IMG/VR virus record: IMGVR_UViG_3300035687_000002 | Coordinates: 82,725-146,724 of that record | Strand: one strand, 5' to 3' | DNA from: a virus | DNA: 64,000 bases | In this document: piece by piece, positions 31,053 through 37,746 of the stretch | Layout: each line of letters opens with the position of its first letter | Numbering within the stretch: position 1 is the stretch's first letter | The notes under the pieces: model-generated | What the model saw: only the letters and a program-made list of their open reading frames with translations | Databases searched by the model: none | Told to the model about the DNA's origin: nothing | Position numbers and translations under genes: made by a program

Positions 31053-31735
31053 TAAGCTTTAGTATTTGGATTTTTATTTATTTGTTCATCATCTGGTAAT
31101 CTTTTTGTAACTCCTGCAAGAAGTTCTACTGCTTTAGCCATCATTTCTGCTTCAACCCATCCGGGTATCCAGAATGGAGTGTCAAGGAAACGGATACAAT
31201 CCTTCTTCTCACAATCCAAACAATCCTGCTCATGCATTGAGATATCATCTGTATAGAATCCGAATACAGTAGCAAAGTTCGGATTGTGTTCAGGGAACCA
31301 AAGATATCCATCTTCAAAGAATACATATTTTGTTGTTCCTTTACTTCTATAAGGGTCTTTTCTTATTTGCATCCAAACTGTTGATGTAGTATAGAAGAAG
31401 TCTGTTGAACCATCTACGGAAGATACACTTTTGAGTAAAGGACCATTAGCATCCTCCCACAAATCTGGTAATCGCTCTGCACTTCTGAATATCCTACAAC
31501 CAGTTTTTATGGGTAAGCAGGAGTCAATCAGTGGAACCTCGATAACTCGGATTGTAAGAGGTTGAAATAATGAACTACTTGCCCAAACTCTTCCAGCAGA
31601 AGCTTCTCTCCTGATTAACCATTTACCCTGTTCCAAAAGAGTCTGATAAAGAAACTGATTGCTGTAAGTGCTATCAGCATTCAGCTCATTTAGTTTCTTA
31701 CGTAAGGATTCTATACTTTTTCTCTTTGTACTCAT
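31052..31735 (-). CDS. Conserved tail-region protein with Cys cluster (227 aa)
   Basis: No recognised domain. A basic helical N-terminus is followed by a mostly beta-strand body; a DCLDCEKKDC cluster (about 180) could hold zinc. The gene starts one base after the stop of the 174-residue gene and overlaps the next gene by one base, so the four genes from 32261 to 29491 form one operon. Probable virion ring or hub protein by position. Confidence 0.5.
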   Translation of the reverse strand: MSTKRKSIESLRKKLNELNADSTYSNQFLYQTLLEQGKWLIRREASAGRVWASSSLFQPLTIRVIEVPLIDSCLPIKTGCRIFRSAERLPDLWEDANGPLLKSVSSVDGSTDFFYTTSTVWMQIRKDPYRSKGTTKYVFFEDGYLWFPEHNPNFATVFGFYTDDISMHEQDCLDCEKKDCIRFLDTPFWIPGWVEAEMMAKAVELLAGVTKRLPDDEQINKNPNTKA

Positions 31736-31736
31736 T

Positions 31737-32261
31737 TTATCTTTTTTTGGTCCAGATATTGGGTTTTCCTCCCACTGTTACTCTGGCTACTCTAATTGAA
31801 TTAGGATTTTTGACAATGTATTCTCCGGCAGCTTCTGTTAACTCACGGGTTTCATCAAATGCATAGAATTGGAGAACTTTATTGAATCTTGCTGCCCATC
31901 TTCTTTCCCACTTAACACGGGCTGGTTTCCCTTTAGAGTCGAAGTTGAAGTGATGTACTTCTTCACCATGTTCTTCTGAGGCTGCATGGTCAATGATATC
32001 CATCTTGTAAGGTATATATTGAACCTTAAGTTCTCCTGTGTAACTTCCTAATTTCACTCCCAAGGGATTATTGACAGCTTCATATCTTATCTTCTCAGCA
32101 ATCTCAAGCCAGCTTTTATAGAATATATCCCAAGTCATATCCTTATGCTCAGGGAACTCCTCAAGGAACTTTTTGAACAGCTCCTTCGTCACGACAATCT
32201 TTGAGAATTCAGCTTTCCTCATTCTCGGAGCAGTCCTATTATTACTATAAATTCGACCCAT
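31737..32261 (-). CDS. Conserved tail-region protein, first gene of the tail operon (174 aa)
   Basis: No domain recognised. The protein is basic at both ends and has a central DIFYKSWLEIAEKIRYEAV helix followed by a beta segment (GVKLGSYTGELKVQYIP) and RRWAARFNKV. It leads the operon that runs on into the muzzle gene and has a good promoter about 30 bases upstream. Gene order suggests a ring or neck component; a nucleoid-type DNA-binding function cannot be excluded. Confidence 0.5.
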   Translation of the reverse strand: MGRIYSNNRTAPRMRKAEFSKIVVTKELFKKFLEEFPEHKDMTWDIFYKSWLEIAEKIRYEAVNNPLGVKLGSYTGELKVQYIPYKMDIIDHAASEEHGEEVHHFNFDSKGKPARVKWERRWAARFNKVLQFYAFDETRELTEAAGEYIVKNPNSIRVARVTVGGKPNIWTKKR

Positions 32262-32288
32262 TAACGCAATAAATTATTTAATATAAGC

Positions 32289-32320
32289 TAAAGATAACCT
32301 TTTTTAATCATTTTTCAAAA
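32289..32320 (-). promoter_or_regulatory. Promoter of the tail operon
   Basis: Minus-strand TTTTG at 32316-32320, 19-base spacer, TATCTTTA at 32289-32296. It lies between the exonuclease terminator and the 174-residue gene and should drive the genes down to the muzzle region. Confidence 0.6.
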
Positions 32321-32336
32321 TTAACCTTAGGCATTA

Positions 32337-32362
32337 AAAAACCCCCCGTAGAGACGGAGGGT
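32337..32362 (-). terminator. Terminator after the exonuclease gene
   Basis: Minus-strand stem CCCTCCGT / ACGGGGGG with a four-base loop, followed by TTTTTT. Confidence 0.9.
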
Positions 32363-32371
32363 TAATGAAAA

Positions 32372-33211
32372 CTAGAGTTTATATCGAAACTTCTTTATTG
32401 GGCAATATTGCTGTAGTTTGTTATAGACTTTTTCAAGGAGAACAACGTCTTCCTTACAGTAATCCACCATTAATTTCATTGCTTTATTGTCATTTCTAAG
32501 GAGAATATCCTTCCACATATCATAATTAGTTTCTATTTTACCTCCAAATCCAAGGAATTTTCCCATGTAATCAAGCCTATTAGCATTGAAACGGAACCCT
32601 TGCCTTGCCATCTTGAGGGTATCAATAGAGTTGAATTTAGGGCTTATAGGGATATTGTGATAGATACACCTAGTCCTAACCCATTTAATGTCAAAATTGT
32701 CTCCATTTTGAGCTATAAGCTCATCTGCTGAATCTACTATCTTAGCGAATTTCTGTAATATCTCTTTATCGCACCCATTGTTCCACTTTAGAGAGTAAAC
32801 TTTATCATCTCCGGCCCACTTCCAGCATATACAAATAATTGCTCTTTCCTGAATAATTGAATCATGACTTAATGATACTTTCCTTCCAATACCCCATGAT
32901 AATACTATATCCGGAGATACTTCAATATCAAAGAAAAGCTTGGTTTTAGGACGATTCTTCTGTTCCATAATCCTATCATACATGTCTATCATGTCTGTTT
33001 CCTCCTTAGAGGCAATATAGGATGATGCTGAACGTAATGTAGTCTGGACATCTCTTATTAAGGTTAACTCTTTCGTTATCTCAGATGTCGTCTTCTTTGC
33101 TCCTGTGTGAGGTTGTGTTAACCAGATAGCTCCAGCTACATTGGCTGGAGATTTCTTAATGTATCCCCGTTTAGTTAATAGGAATGTTTTGACTTGTGCT
33201 CTAGTTATCAT
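32372..33211 (-). CDS. DEDDy-type 3'-5' exonuclease (279 aa)
   Basis: RNase H-fold exonuclease of the DnaQ/PolB-exonuclease type. All three motifs are present: FFDIEVSP with Asp95 and Glu97 (Exo I), AQNGDNFDIKW with Asp174 (Exo II), and YCKED with Tyr251 and Asp255 (Exo III, y subtype). It removes nucleotides from DNA 3' ends, either in replication repair or nucleic-acid processing. An upstream in-frame ATG at 33298 precedes a TAGATTTG -7 box, so it would lie outside the mRNA; ATG 33211 is preferred. It ends at a strong terminator, is a single-gene unit and lies back to back with the plus-strand HNH gene. Confidence 0.85.
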   Translation of the reverse strand: MITRAQVKTFLLTKRGYIKKSPANVAGAIWLTQPHTGAKKTTSEITKELTLIRDVQTTLRSASSYIASKEETDMIDMYDRIMEQKNRPKTKLFFDIEVSPDIVLSWGIGRKVSLSHDSIIQERAIICICWKWAGDDKVYSLKWNNGCDKEILQKFAKIVDSADELIAQNGDNFDIKWVRTRCIYHNIPISPKFNSIDTLKMARQGFRFNANRLDYMGKFLGFGGKIETNYDMWKDILLRNDNKAMKLMVDYCKEDVVLLEKVYNKLQQYCPIKKFRYKL

Positions 33212-33235
33212 GTTATCGTTTTTAATTAAGATACA

Positions 33236-33243
33236 CAAATCTA
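33236..33243 (-). promoter_or_regulatory. -7 box (TAGATTTG) of the exonuclease gene
   Basis: Minus-strand TAGATTTG matches TAnnTTTG, 24 bases before ATG 33211. No clear TTTGG at the usual distance. It decides the choice of start codon. Confidence 0.5.
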
Positions 33244-33323
33244 CCGCTAATTGCAAGCAAAACCTATTATTTATTGTTAAGATAGTGTTAACAAACAAAA
33301 CATCTAACGTCCAGTGAACGTTA

Positions 33324-33355
33324 TTTGGATTTGTTAATTATTCTTCGTATATTAG
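33324..33355 (+). promoter_or_regulatory. Plus-strand promoter of the HNH gene
   Basis: TTTGG at 33324-33328, 19-base spacer, TATATTAG at 33348-33355, ending 4 bases before ATG 33360. It is the only plus-strand copy of the promoter found and predicts a leaderless mRNA. Confidence 0.65.
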
Positions 33356-33359
33356 TAGT

Positions 33360-33719
33360 ATGAAAAAACTAAAAAGATATGGATATGAGGAATATATCCA
33401 AAAGTGGAAAGATGGAGAAGTAACAGGTGGGAAAGGAGATTTACAAGGTCATGGAAAGGTTTCTGACCATGTAAGAAAATACCTATTTGAAAAGTATGAG
33501 AGTAAATGTACTCTATGTGAATGGTCTAAACTAAATCCTACTACCAATAGTATTCCTCTAGAGGTAGAACATATAGACGGAAATTCAATGAATCATTCTG
33601 AAAATAATTTAACTCTTCTTTGTCCAAACTGTCATTCATTGACGAAAGGACATAGTACCTCTAAAGGTAATGGTAGAAGATACTACAGACAGAAGTATCA
33701 CAGAGAAAAAGTGGGTTAG
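33360..33719 (+). CDS. HNH homing endonuclease on the plus strand (119 aa)
   Basis: HNH fold: CTLCEW (51-56), EVEHIDGNSMNHSENNL with the catalytic His, and LCPNCHSL. It is the only clear plus-strand gene in the window and carries its own promoter. Its last bases overlap the 3' end of the degenerate tRNA-Tyr on the opposite strand, suggesting it inserted at the end of the tRNA array. These enzymes nick or cut DNA to copy themselves into related genomes. Confidence 0.85.
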   Translation: MKKLKRYGYEEYIQKWKDGEVTGGKGDLQGHGKVSDHVRKYLFEKYESKCTLCEWSKLNPTTNSIPLEVEHIDGNSMNHSENNLTLLCPNCHSLTKGHSTSKGNGRRYYRQKYHREKVG

Positions 33720-33788
33720 GAGAGAATCGAACTCTCGTGCCTATGATTTACAGTCATTGCTGGTTGCCCTGACCTCTGACTCAGGTAG
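33712..33788 (-). tRNA. Degenerate tRNA-Tyr (GTA)
   Basis: The 3' half is good: anticodon loop CTGTAAA (anticodon GTA), T arm GAGAG-TTCGATT-CTCTC and acceptor strand CTAACCC. No matching GGGTTAG is found at the 5' side and the D arm is poor, so it may be a remnant or very atypical. 5' limit uncertain. Confidence 0.45.
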
Positions 33789-33873
33789 CGGAGAGTATGA
33801 GATTCGAACTCATGGGCCGAATAAACGACCACAGTTTAGCAAACTGCTCCAATAGCCACTCTGGCAACTCTCC
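33789..33873 (-). tRNA. tRNA-Ser (GCT)
   Basis: 85 nt with perfect acceptor stem GGAGAGT/ACTCTCC, long variable arm, anticodon loop TTGCTAA, T arm with TTCGAAT. CCA not encoded. Confidence 0.92.
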
Positions 33874-33878
33874 TTGTG

Positions 33879-33964
33879 CGGAAGGTAAGAGACTCGAACT
33901 CTTACGTGGCTCATCACCGACCTAGCTGTTTTCAAGACAGTGTACCTCTCCTTTGGGACCTTCC
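33879..33964 (-). tRNA. tRNA-Ser (TGA)
   Basis: 86 nt, acceptor ACCTTCC rc pair perfect, long variable arm, anticodon loop CTTGAAA, T loop TTCGAGT. Confidence 0.92.
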
Positions 33965-33973
33965 TTATAATTG

Positions 33974-34058
33974 TGACCAAGGTGGGATTCGAACCCACAC
34001 GCCCATTTCTGAGCAAGGGATTTTAAGTCCCTCGTGTCTACCATTCCACCAAAGGGCC
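33974..34058 (-). tRNA. tRNA-Leu (TAA)
   Basis: 85 nt class II tRNA with anticodon loop CTTAAAA in a perfect AGGGA/TCCCT stem and T arm GTGGG-TTCGAAT-CCCAC. The acceptor stem pairs at only about four positions (GGCC/GGTC), so its activity is less certain. Confidence 0.8.
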
Positions 34059-34062
34059 AAAT

Positions 34063-34094
34063 AAAAAAACCCTCCGAACATTGCTGCTGGAGGG
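34063..34094 (-). terminator. Terminator after the 118-residue gene
   Basis: Minus-strand stem CCCTCC / GGAGGG with a 13-base loop, followed by TTTTTTTAT. It separates the 118-residue gene from the downstream Leu-Ser-Ser-Tyr tRNA block. Confidence 0.8.
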
Positions 34095-34185
34095 TGAAAA
34101 AAGAAATTTCTTCTTTACATAGTTCTTCCAGCTCGACTTTTAATCAAGAGTGATAAACTGGAATAATATGATGTTATTGTTTTCA

Positions 34186-34542
34186 TTATAATTTGTAACC
34201 TGTTGAATTTGTTATTGGATTACAGTTATTAGGACCTGTAGAACCTATTCTGCCTGATATCCTGCTATCTATTCTTTCTGCAGTTTCAGCTAATTCGTGT
34301 GATTGAATCGGAAAAACTCTAATATAGGTTGTCTTGTCACTTTCACCATTTATTATGTGGTGGTCAAAGGAAACTGATAACCAAGAACTCTCTCCTCCCA
34401 AAGATTGAAAAAATGTCTTTAAAAGACCATCTCTTACATCATCACTGTCTATTAACTTAATAGCAATAACTGGCTCTAAACCTTTTCCTTCACCTCTATC
34501 GGTGAAATCTACTTTAATTTGACTTTTCATATGTTTATCCAT
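34186..34542 (-). CDS. Hypothetical protein (118 aa)
   Basis: No family recognised. Small mixed alpha/beta protein with DSDDVRDGLLKTFFQSLGG and a central SVSFDHHII strand, and a Gly/Asn-rich C-terminus. It has its own TTTGG-N19-TATATTTG promoter and its own terminator, so it is a single-gene unit between tRNA blocks. It could be an early accessory protein; nothing shows the function. Confidence 0.6.
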   Translation of the reverse strand: MDKHMKSQIKVDFTDRGEGKGLEPVIAIKLIDSDDVRDGLLKTFFQSLGGESSWLSVSFDHHIINGESDKTTYIRVFPIQSHELAETAERIDSRISGRIGSTGPNNCNPITNSTGYKL

Positions 34543-34584
34543 CAGTTTTTAGGTTGCCTACTTGGTCAAACCCTGATTGGAATA

Positions 34585-34616
34585 CAAATATACGAAAGTA
34601 TTTTGAAATAACCAAA
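34585..34616 (-). promoter_or_regulatory. Promoter of the 118-residue gene
   Basis: Minus-strand TTTGG at 34612-34616, 19-base spacer, TATATTTG at 34585-34592. The leader is about 38 bases, so this one is not leaderless. Confidence 0.7.
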
Positions 34617-34622
34617 TTTATT

Positions 34623-35417
34623 TTAGAACTTGTTTCCACAGGTTGGACAGAACTTGTATTTACCACTTTTGTTCTTAGTCCCACATTCTGTACAATACTG
34701 AGATATCTCATTTACCTCTAGAGGTTTTTCAGAGAAAGGAAGTAACTTAATTTTCACTGTATTTGTACTCCAGCTATTGAAGCTTCCTGAATAGTTAGTG
34801 AATGTCTGGTTAGAGACATCTCCTTGTTCAATTCTACCTGTTTCCTTTTGTGTAGGGATTGACTTCTTTACACGGTCAAATGCTGCATTATCTCCTACTC
34901 TTGAGGAGAACATAGACATGGTTGCAGCACCATCATGCATAAAATCCATGGAACGTATGTTTGAGTCCCTCTGATTCAGATAATTTACATTCTGAGCAGA
35001 AGAACCTACCATAGAATTCCAGTCAAAATAAACGGGTGCTGGTGGAACATGTTCATCATAGAAAGATACCTTTATCAGACCATTTTGCTGAATTGCAGCT
35101 GTGACTGATGGATTGTTGTCTACTACATAGGTTTCAAACTGGAACTTTCGAGGAGTATCAATATATCTCTCGATATAAGCCCTCTGTCCCGGCTTTAAAA
35201 CTATACCTGATGATGAAATTTGCTTACCATTAATGGAGATTTTGGCAAGTTTTGTGGATGTGGAAGGGTTGTTAAGCTCAATCTCAAACTCTTGTTTGTC
35301 AGAGAGATAAACACTGTTGTTAATGTTGGCTAGGTTTGTTGGATATGACCTTACCCTGTTTTTCTTTACGGCAATAAATGCCTCTCCCGTGGTGGGAGCT
35401 ACTGTTGATGTGAACAT
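34623..35417 (-). CDS. Beta-rich protein with C-terminal zinc ribbon (264 aa)
   Basis: The first 110 residues look like an all-beta domain (SVYLSDKQEFEIELNN, VLKPGQRAYIERY), of a kind seen in accessory phage and viral surface proteins. The last 24 residues form a zinc ribbon: Cys242-x2-Cys245 and Cys257-x2-Cys260 (YCTECG...FCPTCG). The combination suggests a virion decoration protein or a regulator; I cannot choose. It has its own promoter with a leader of about 85 bases, and its stop lies just before the promoter of the 118-residue gene. Confidence 0.6.
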   Translation of the reverse strand: MFTSTVAPTTGEAFIAVKKNRVRSYPTNLANINNSVYLSDKQEFEIELNNPSTSTKLAKISINGKQISSSGIVLKPGQRAYIERYIDTPRKFQFETYVVDNNPSVTAAIQQNGLIKVSFYDEHVPPAPVYFDWNSMVGSSAQNVNYLNQRDSNIRSMDFMHDGAATMSMFSSRVGDNAAFDRVKKSIPTQKETGRIEQGDVSNQTFTNYSGSFNSWSTNTVKIKLLPFSEKPLEVNEISQYCTECGTKNKSGKYKFCPTCGNKF

Positions 35418-35507
35418 ATATTTGCGTTACTTCTTTTAAGTACCAACATCTTCCCAGCATTATACTGGTCTCGGACATAATCCGGATGCAAATACAAAAT
35501 AACAACT

Positions 35508-35539
35508 CAAAGGTACGGACTTTTTTGCTGAAAACCAAA
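35508..35539 (-). promoter_or_regulatory. Promoter of the zinc-ribbon protein gene
   Basis: Minus-strand TTTGG at 35535-35539, 19-base spacer, TACCTTTG at 35508-35515. It lies directly downstream of the preceding gene's terminator. Confidence 0.7.
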
Positions 35540-35554
35540 TTAATTTTTAAAATG

Positions 35555-35580
35555 AAAAAACCCCAGTGAAAACTGGGGTT
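35555..35580 (-). terminator. Terminator after the coiled-coil gene
   Basis: Minus-strand stem CCCCAGT / ACTGGGG with a 4-base loop, then TTTTTTCATTTT. Confidence 0.92.
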
Positions 35581-35585
35581 AAAAT

Positions 35586-35906
35586 TTAAGCTTCAGGAGC
35601 TTCAGTTGTCTCAGGGGTGTCTGGATTTAGGTCATCCAGTACCTGAACTTTTGCTTTAAGAGCATCAAAGGCTGCTTGAACTTCTGGTGTTACGTCATCG
35701 GCTGCATCAAAGGCTGCTTCAAGAGCATCTACTTTAGCCATGATTTCACCTGCAACCTTGTCAAGCTGAGTGCTTAATGCTTCCAGCTGAGCTGCTAATT
35801 CTGTCTGTTCTGCCATGATTTTATCAAGTTTAGAGTTAATAATATCCAGTACCTTCATATCAGGAGATACATAGATGTTTACAATTGTCTTGTTTATGAA
35901 TGCCAT
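35586..35906 (-). CDS. Small acidic coiled-coil protein (106 aa)
   Basis: After a short beta-like N-terminus the protein is one long helix with heptad spacing (residues 18-90, MAEQTELAAQLEAL...LDKVAGEIMAKVDALE), ending in an acidic Pro/Thr tail. No known domain. Similar small coiled-coil proteins occur beside small membrane proteins in phages of Bacteroidales. It is co-transcribed with the membrane protein gene 11 bases upstream and ends at a strong terminator. A spanin-like or chaperone role would be speculation. Confidence 0.65.
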   Translation of the reverse strand: MAFINKTIVNIYVSPDMKVLDIINSKLDKIMAEQTELAAQLEALSTQLDKVAGEIMAKVDALEAAFDAADDVTPEVQAAFDALKAKVQVLDDLNPDTPETTEAPEA

Positions 35907-35917
35907 TGTACTATATT

Positions 35918-36103
35918 TTACACATGTACATTACTTAGAAATGATAAGATACCTAACCCTTTAAGTAACCAAAGGACTAAAGCACCTATAACAACCCAAT
36001 TAAGAATTGTCTTCACTTTACCATCCATAGGTATGAACCTGTTGATTAAGTATAAAGCAACTCCTGCTACTACCAGTACGACTAAAATTGTAAGTATTGA
36101 CAT
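35918..36103 (-). CDS. Small membrane protein with two TM segments (61 aa)
   Basis: Two hydrophobic helices, residues 2-21 (LTILVVLVVAGVALYLI) and about 33-52 (ILNWVVIGALVLWLLKGLG), joined by a short charged loop. This resembles small inner-membrane proteins of lysis cassettes (holin-like) or superinfection immunity, but there is no sequence proof. First gene of a two-gene operon with a promoter about 20 bases upstream. Confidence 0.65.
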   Translation of the reverse strand: MSILTILVVLVVAGVALYLINRFIPMDGKVKTILNWVVIGALVLWLLKGLGILSFLSNVHV

Positions 36104-36122
36104 AATTAAATGTTTTATAAGT

Positions 36123-36154
36123 ACAATATAAAAAATATTTTAGAAAAAACCAAA
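36123..36154 (-). promoter_or_regulatory. Promoter of the membrane/coiled-coil operon
   Basis: Minus-strand TTTGG at 36150-36154, 19-base spacer, TATATTGT at 36123-36130. Confidence 0.6.
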
Positions 36155-36205
36155 TTTTTAATGTTGTATTTCTTCTACAATAATGTGGTATTTTTTCTAC
36201 AATTG

Positions 36206-36278
36206 TGGAGATGAAGGGCTTCGAACCCTCAACCTTCAGCTTGCAAAGCTGTTGCACGTCCACTTGTGCTTCACCCCC
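36206..36278 (-). tRNA. tRNA-Ala (TGC)
   Basis: Acceptor GGGGGTG/CATCTCC (two G-U pairs), D arm GCAC/GTGC, anticodon loop TTTGCAA, T loop TTCGAAG. Confidence 0.9.
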
Positions 36279-36340
36279 ATGGACGAAATAACTTAACCAA
36301 TCACGCAATGGTGTGCTTCTATACCAGAGGTTATTTCTTG

Positions 36341-36413
36341 TGCAGATACAAGGATTCGAGCCTTGGACCTACGTCGTATCAGGACGTTGCTCTACCAACT
36401 GAGCTATACCTGC
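36341..36413 (-). tRNA. tRNA-Ile (GAT)
   Basis: Acceptor GCAGGTA/TATCTGC, anticodon stem ACGTC/GACGT with loop CTGATAC, T loop CTCGAAT. It begins one base after the stop of the HNH gene. Confidence 0.93.
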
Positions 36414-36414
36414 A

Positions 36415-36717
36415 TTAATATTCAAAATAATCAATTCCTTCTTTAGGTCTTTCCTGCAATCTTCTCTGATGTGTAACAATTCTGTGACAATTGGCACATC
36501 TAACTTCACATTTCTCTATTTCCCTCAAGAGAGAAACTAAAGAAGTTCCATTAGAGACCATCTTGGAGATATTTGCTTTCTTTTCTCCTTTCACATGATC
36601 GAAGTCCAATACAACAATGTTATTGTTCCCACAATCAGTGCAAGGATGCTTAGATAAATAGTCCCTAACAAAGTTTCTATTTCTTGTTCTTGTTCTTGCA
36701 AAATCTTTGCTTTTCAT
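36415..36717 (-). CDS. HNH endonuclease between two tRNA-Ile genes (100 aa)
   Basis: HNH finger: CTDCGNNNI, VLDFDHVKGEKKAN and CEVRCANCHRIVTH, with a very basic N-terminus (FARTRTRNRNF) for DNA binding. ATG 36717 lies just after the 3' end of tRNA-Ile(TAT); an ATG at 36723 would overlap that tRNA by 5 bases. The stop is one base before tRNA-Ile(GAT). It has no promoter of its own, so it must be read from the tRNA transcript, and tRNA processing would cut the mRNA at both ends. Probably a selfish element inserted between the two Ile genes. Confidence 0.85.
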   Translation of the reverse strand: MKSKDFARTRTRNRNFVRDYLSKHPCTDCGNNNIVVLDFDHVKGEKKANISKMVSNGTSLVSLLREIEKCEVRCANCHRIVTHQRRLQERPKEGIDYFEY

Positions 36718-36718
36718 G

Positions 36719-36792
36719 TACATCTATTCAGATTCGAACTGAAAACCTTGACGATATAAGCGTCCTGCTCCGACCAGTTGAGCTATAGATGC
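36719..36792 (-). tRNA. tRNA-Ile (TAT)
   Basis: Acceptor GCATCTA/TAGATGT, anticodon loop CTTATAT, T arm TTCAG-TTCGAAT-CTGAA. It reads AUA directly with a UAU anticodon, unlike the usual bacterial CAU-lysidine tRNA. Confidence 0.88.
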
Positions 36793-36797
36793 ATTTG

Positions 36798-36870
36798 CCG
36801 AGATAACGGGATTCGAACCCGTACCGCACGGATTGACAATCCGGCATTGTAACCATTCAACCATACCTCG
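36798..36870 (-). tRNA. tRNA-Asp (GTC)
   Basis: Acceptor CGAGGTA/TATCTCG, anticodon loop TTGTCAA, T arm ACGGG-TTCGAAT-CCCGT, discriminator G. Confidence 0.92.
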
Positions 36871-36987
36871 TGGTAATGTAGTAGTCATTGTCGAAGTGCC
36901 CATCACATCTCTGGCTAGTGTCAGATTGGAAATGCTGGAAAATCCTCTGACCTTCGAATAACTATATCAGCATTAGCTACTACATTG
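36871..36987 (-). ncRNA. Candidate structured RNA with pseudoknot, between tRNA-Asp and tRNA-Glu
   Basis: No gene is found here, yet the 117 bases hold nested pairings: an outer perfect 10-bp stem (36875-36884 with 36977-36986, AATGTAGTAG/CTACTACATT), an inner 6-bp stem (36891-36896 with 36952-36957), a hairpin (36920-36925 with 36946-36951), and a 7-bp pairing between that hairpin's loop (36931-36937) and 36968-36974, which makes a pseudoknot. On the minus strand the outer stem is followed by ACCA, directly before tRNA-Asp. It is not a normal tRNA: no T arm is seen. Function unknown. Confidence 0.5.
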
Positions 36988-37061
36988 TCATGCGTACGGG
37001 ATTTGAACCCGTGAATATCACCTTGAAAGGATGACGACTTAGACCACTTGTCGAACGCATG
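36988..37061 (-). tRNA. tRNA-Glu (TTC)
   Basis: Perfect acceptor CATGCGT/ACGCATG, anticodon loop CTTTCAA, T arm ACGGG-TTTGAAT-CCCGT. Confidence 0.92.
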
Positions 37062-37066
37062 TTAAG

Positions 37067-37138
37067 AGCAGATAAAGAGAATCGAACTCTTATCCTCGAC
37101 TTGGCAAGCCGATGCACTAACCGTTGTGCTACACCTGC
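37067..37138 (-). tRNA. tRNA-Gly (GCC)
   Basis: Acceptor GCAGGTG/TATCTGC, anticodon loop TTGCCAA, T arm AAGAG-TTCGATT-CTCTT. Confidence 0.92.
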
Positions 37139-37143
37139 AATTG

Positions 37144-37216
37144 TGCAGTAGACAGGACTCGAACCTGCCGCCCCTAACTTGGAAGGATAGTGCTCTACCA
37201 GATGAGCTACTACTGC
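37144..37216 (-). tRNA. tRNA-Gly (TCC)
   Basis: Perfect acceptor GCAGTAG/CTACTGC, anticodon loop CTTCCAA, T loop TTCGAGT. Confidence 0.92.
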
Positions 37217-37269
37217 GTGGAGGCGAGGGGCAGTGTCCCCACTGTGGATTCCCTTTCAACTCGCCATGT

Positions 37270-37746
37270 TTATTTATACATTTCTTTGTGTCTACATACG
37301 TGGTCAGCAGACTTTGTTGCTATTTTCTCTCCACCTTTGAAAGAAGCATTCAAACCCATTCCTTTTACCCACCCTCTCAAAGCTGACACTACACGAGTGG
37401 AAAGAGTCTTCTTAACATCAGCGTAATCGAACTCAAGTGCTTCAAAATTTATAGAAAGAATTTCTGCTCTTATCAATTCTGCAACTTCAATGGTACGTGT
37501 ACCTTCTGTGTACAGACGAGTGAACATATCCCAAATCCTTGGAACTGACTCTCTTGAGTAGATGAAGTGTGCTCCGTTTCTGCCATATCTGTATACTATA
37601 CAAGTTGCATATTCACTGCATGGACCTTCGTCTTGACTGTCCGTTCCAATGTATATCTTGACATTCGGATTCTGCTGAATCTGCTCTAAAGTGTGTTCAA
37701 CTATGTTGACTAACTCACCATCCTTTTTTCTGAAATATTTTGTCAT
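37270..37746 (-). CDS. RNase H-like protein of the YkuK/DUF458 type (158 aa)
   Basis: The IYIGTDSQ motif (31-38, Asp36) followed by CSEYATCIVYRYG is the first strand and metal-binding Asp of the DUF458 family (Bacillus YkuK), a predicted RNase H-fold nuclease. Further acidic residues fit the fold (Glu87/Glu91 in the VAELIRAEI helix, Asp113 in LEFDYADV). Biochemical function of the family is unknown; processing of structured RNA such as tRNA is tempting because it sits inside the tRNA array. It overlaps the upstream HNH gene by 4 bases and shares its promoter. Confidence 0.75.
   Translation of the reverse strand: MTKYFRKKDGELVNIVEHTLEQIQQNPNVKIYIGTDSQDEGPCSEYATCIVYRYGRNGAHFIYSRESVPRIWDMFTRLYTEGTRTIEVAELIRAEILSINFEALEFDYADVKKTLSTRVVSALRGWVKGMGLNASFKGGEKIATKSADHVCRHKEMYK

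Noticed and set aside
37217-37269. GC-rich CAGTG/CACTG hairpin after tRNA-Gly as a terminator
   Set aside because: No T-run follows on either strand; the 53 bases hold no other signal.
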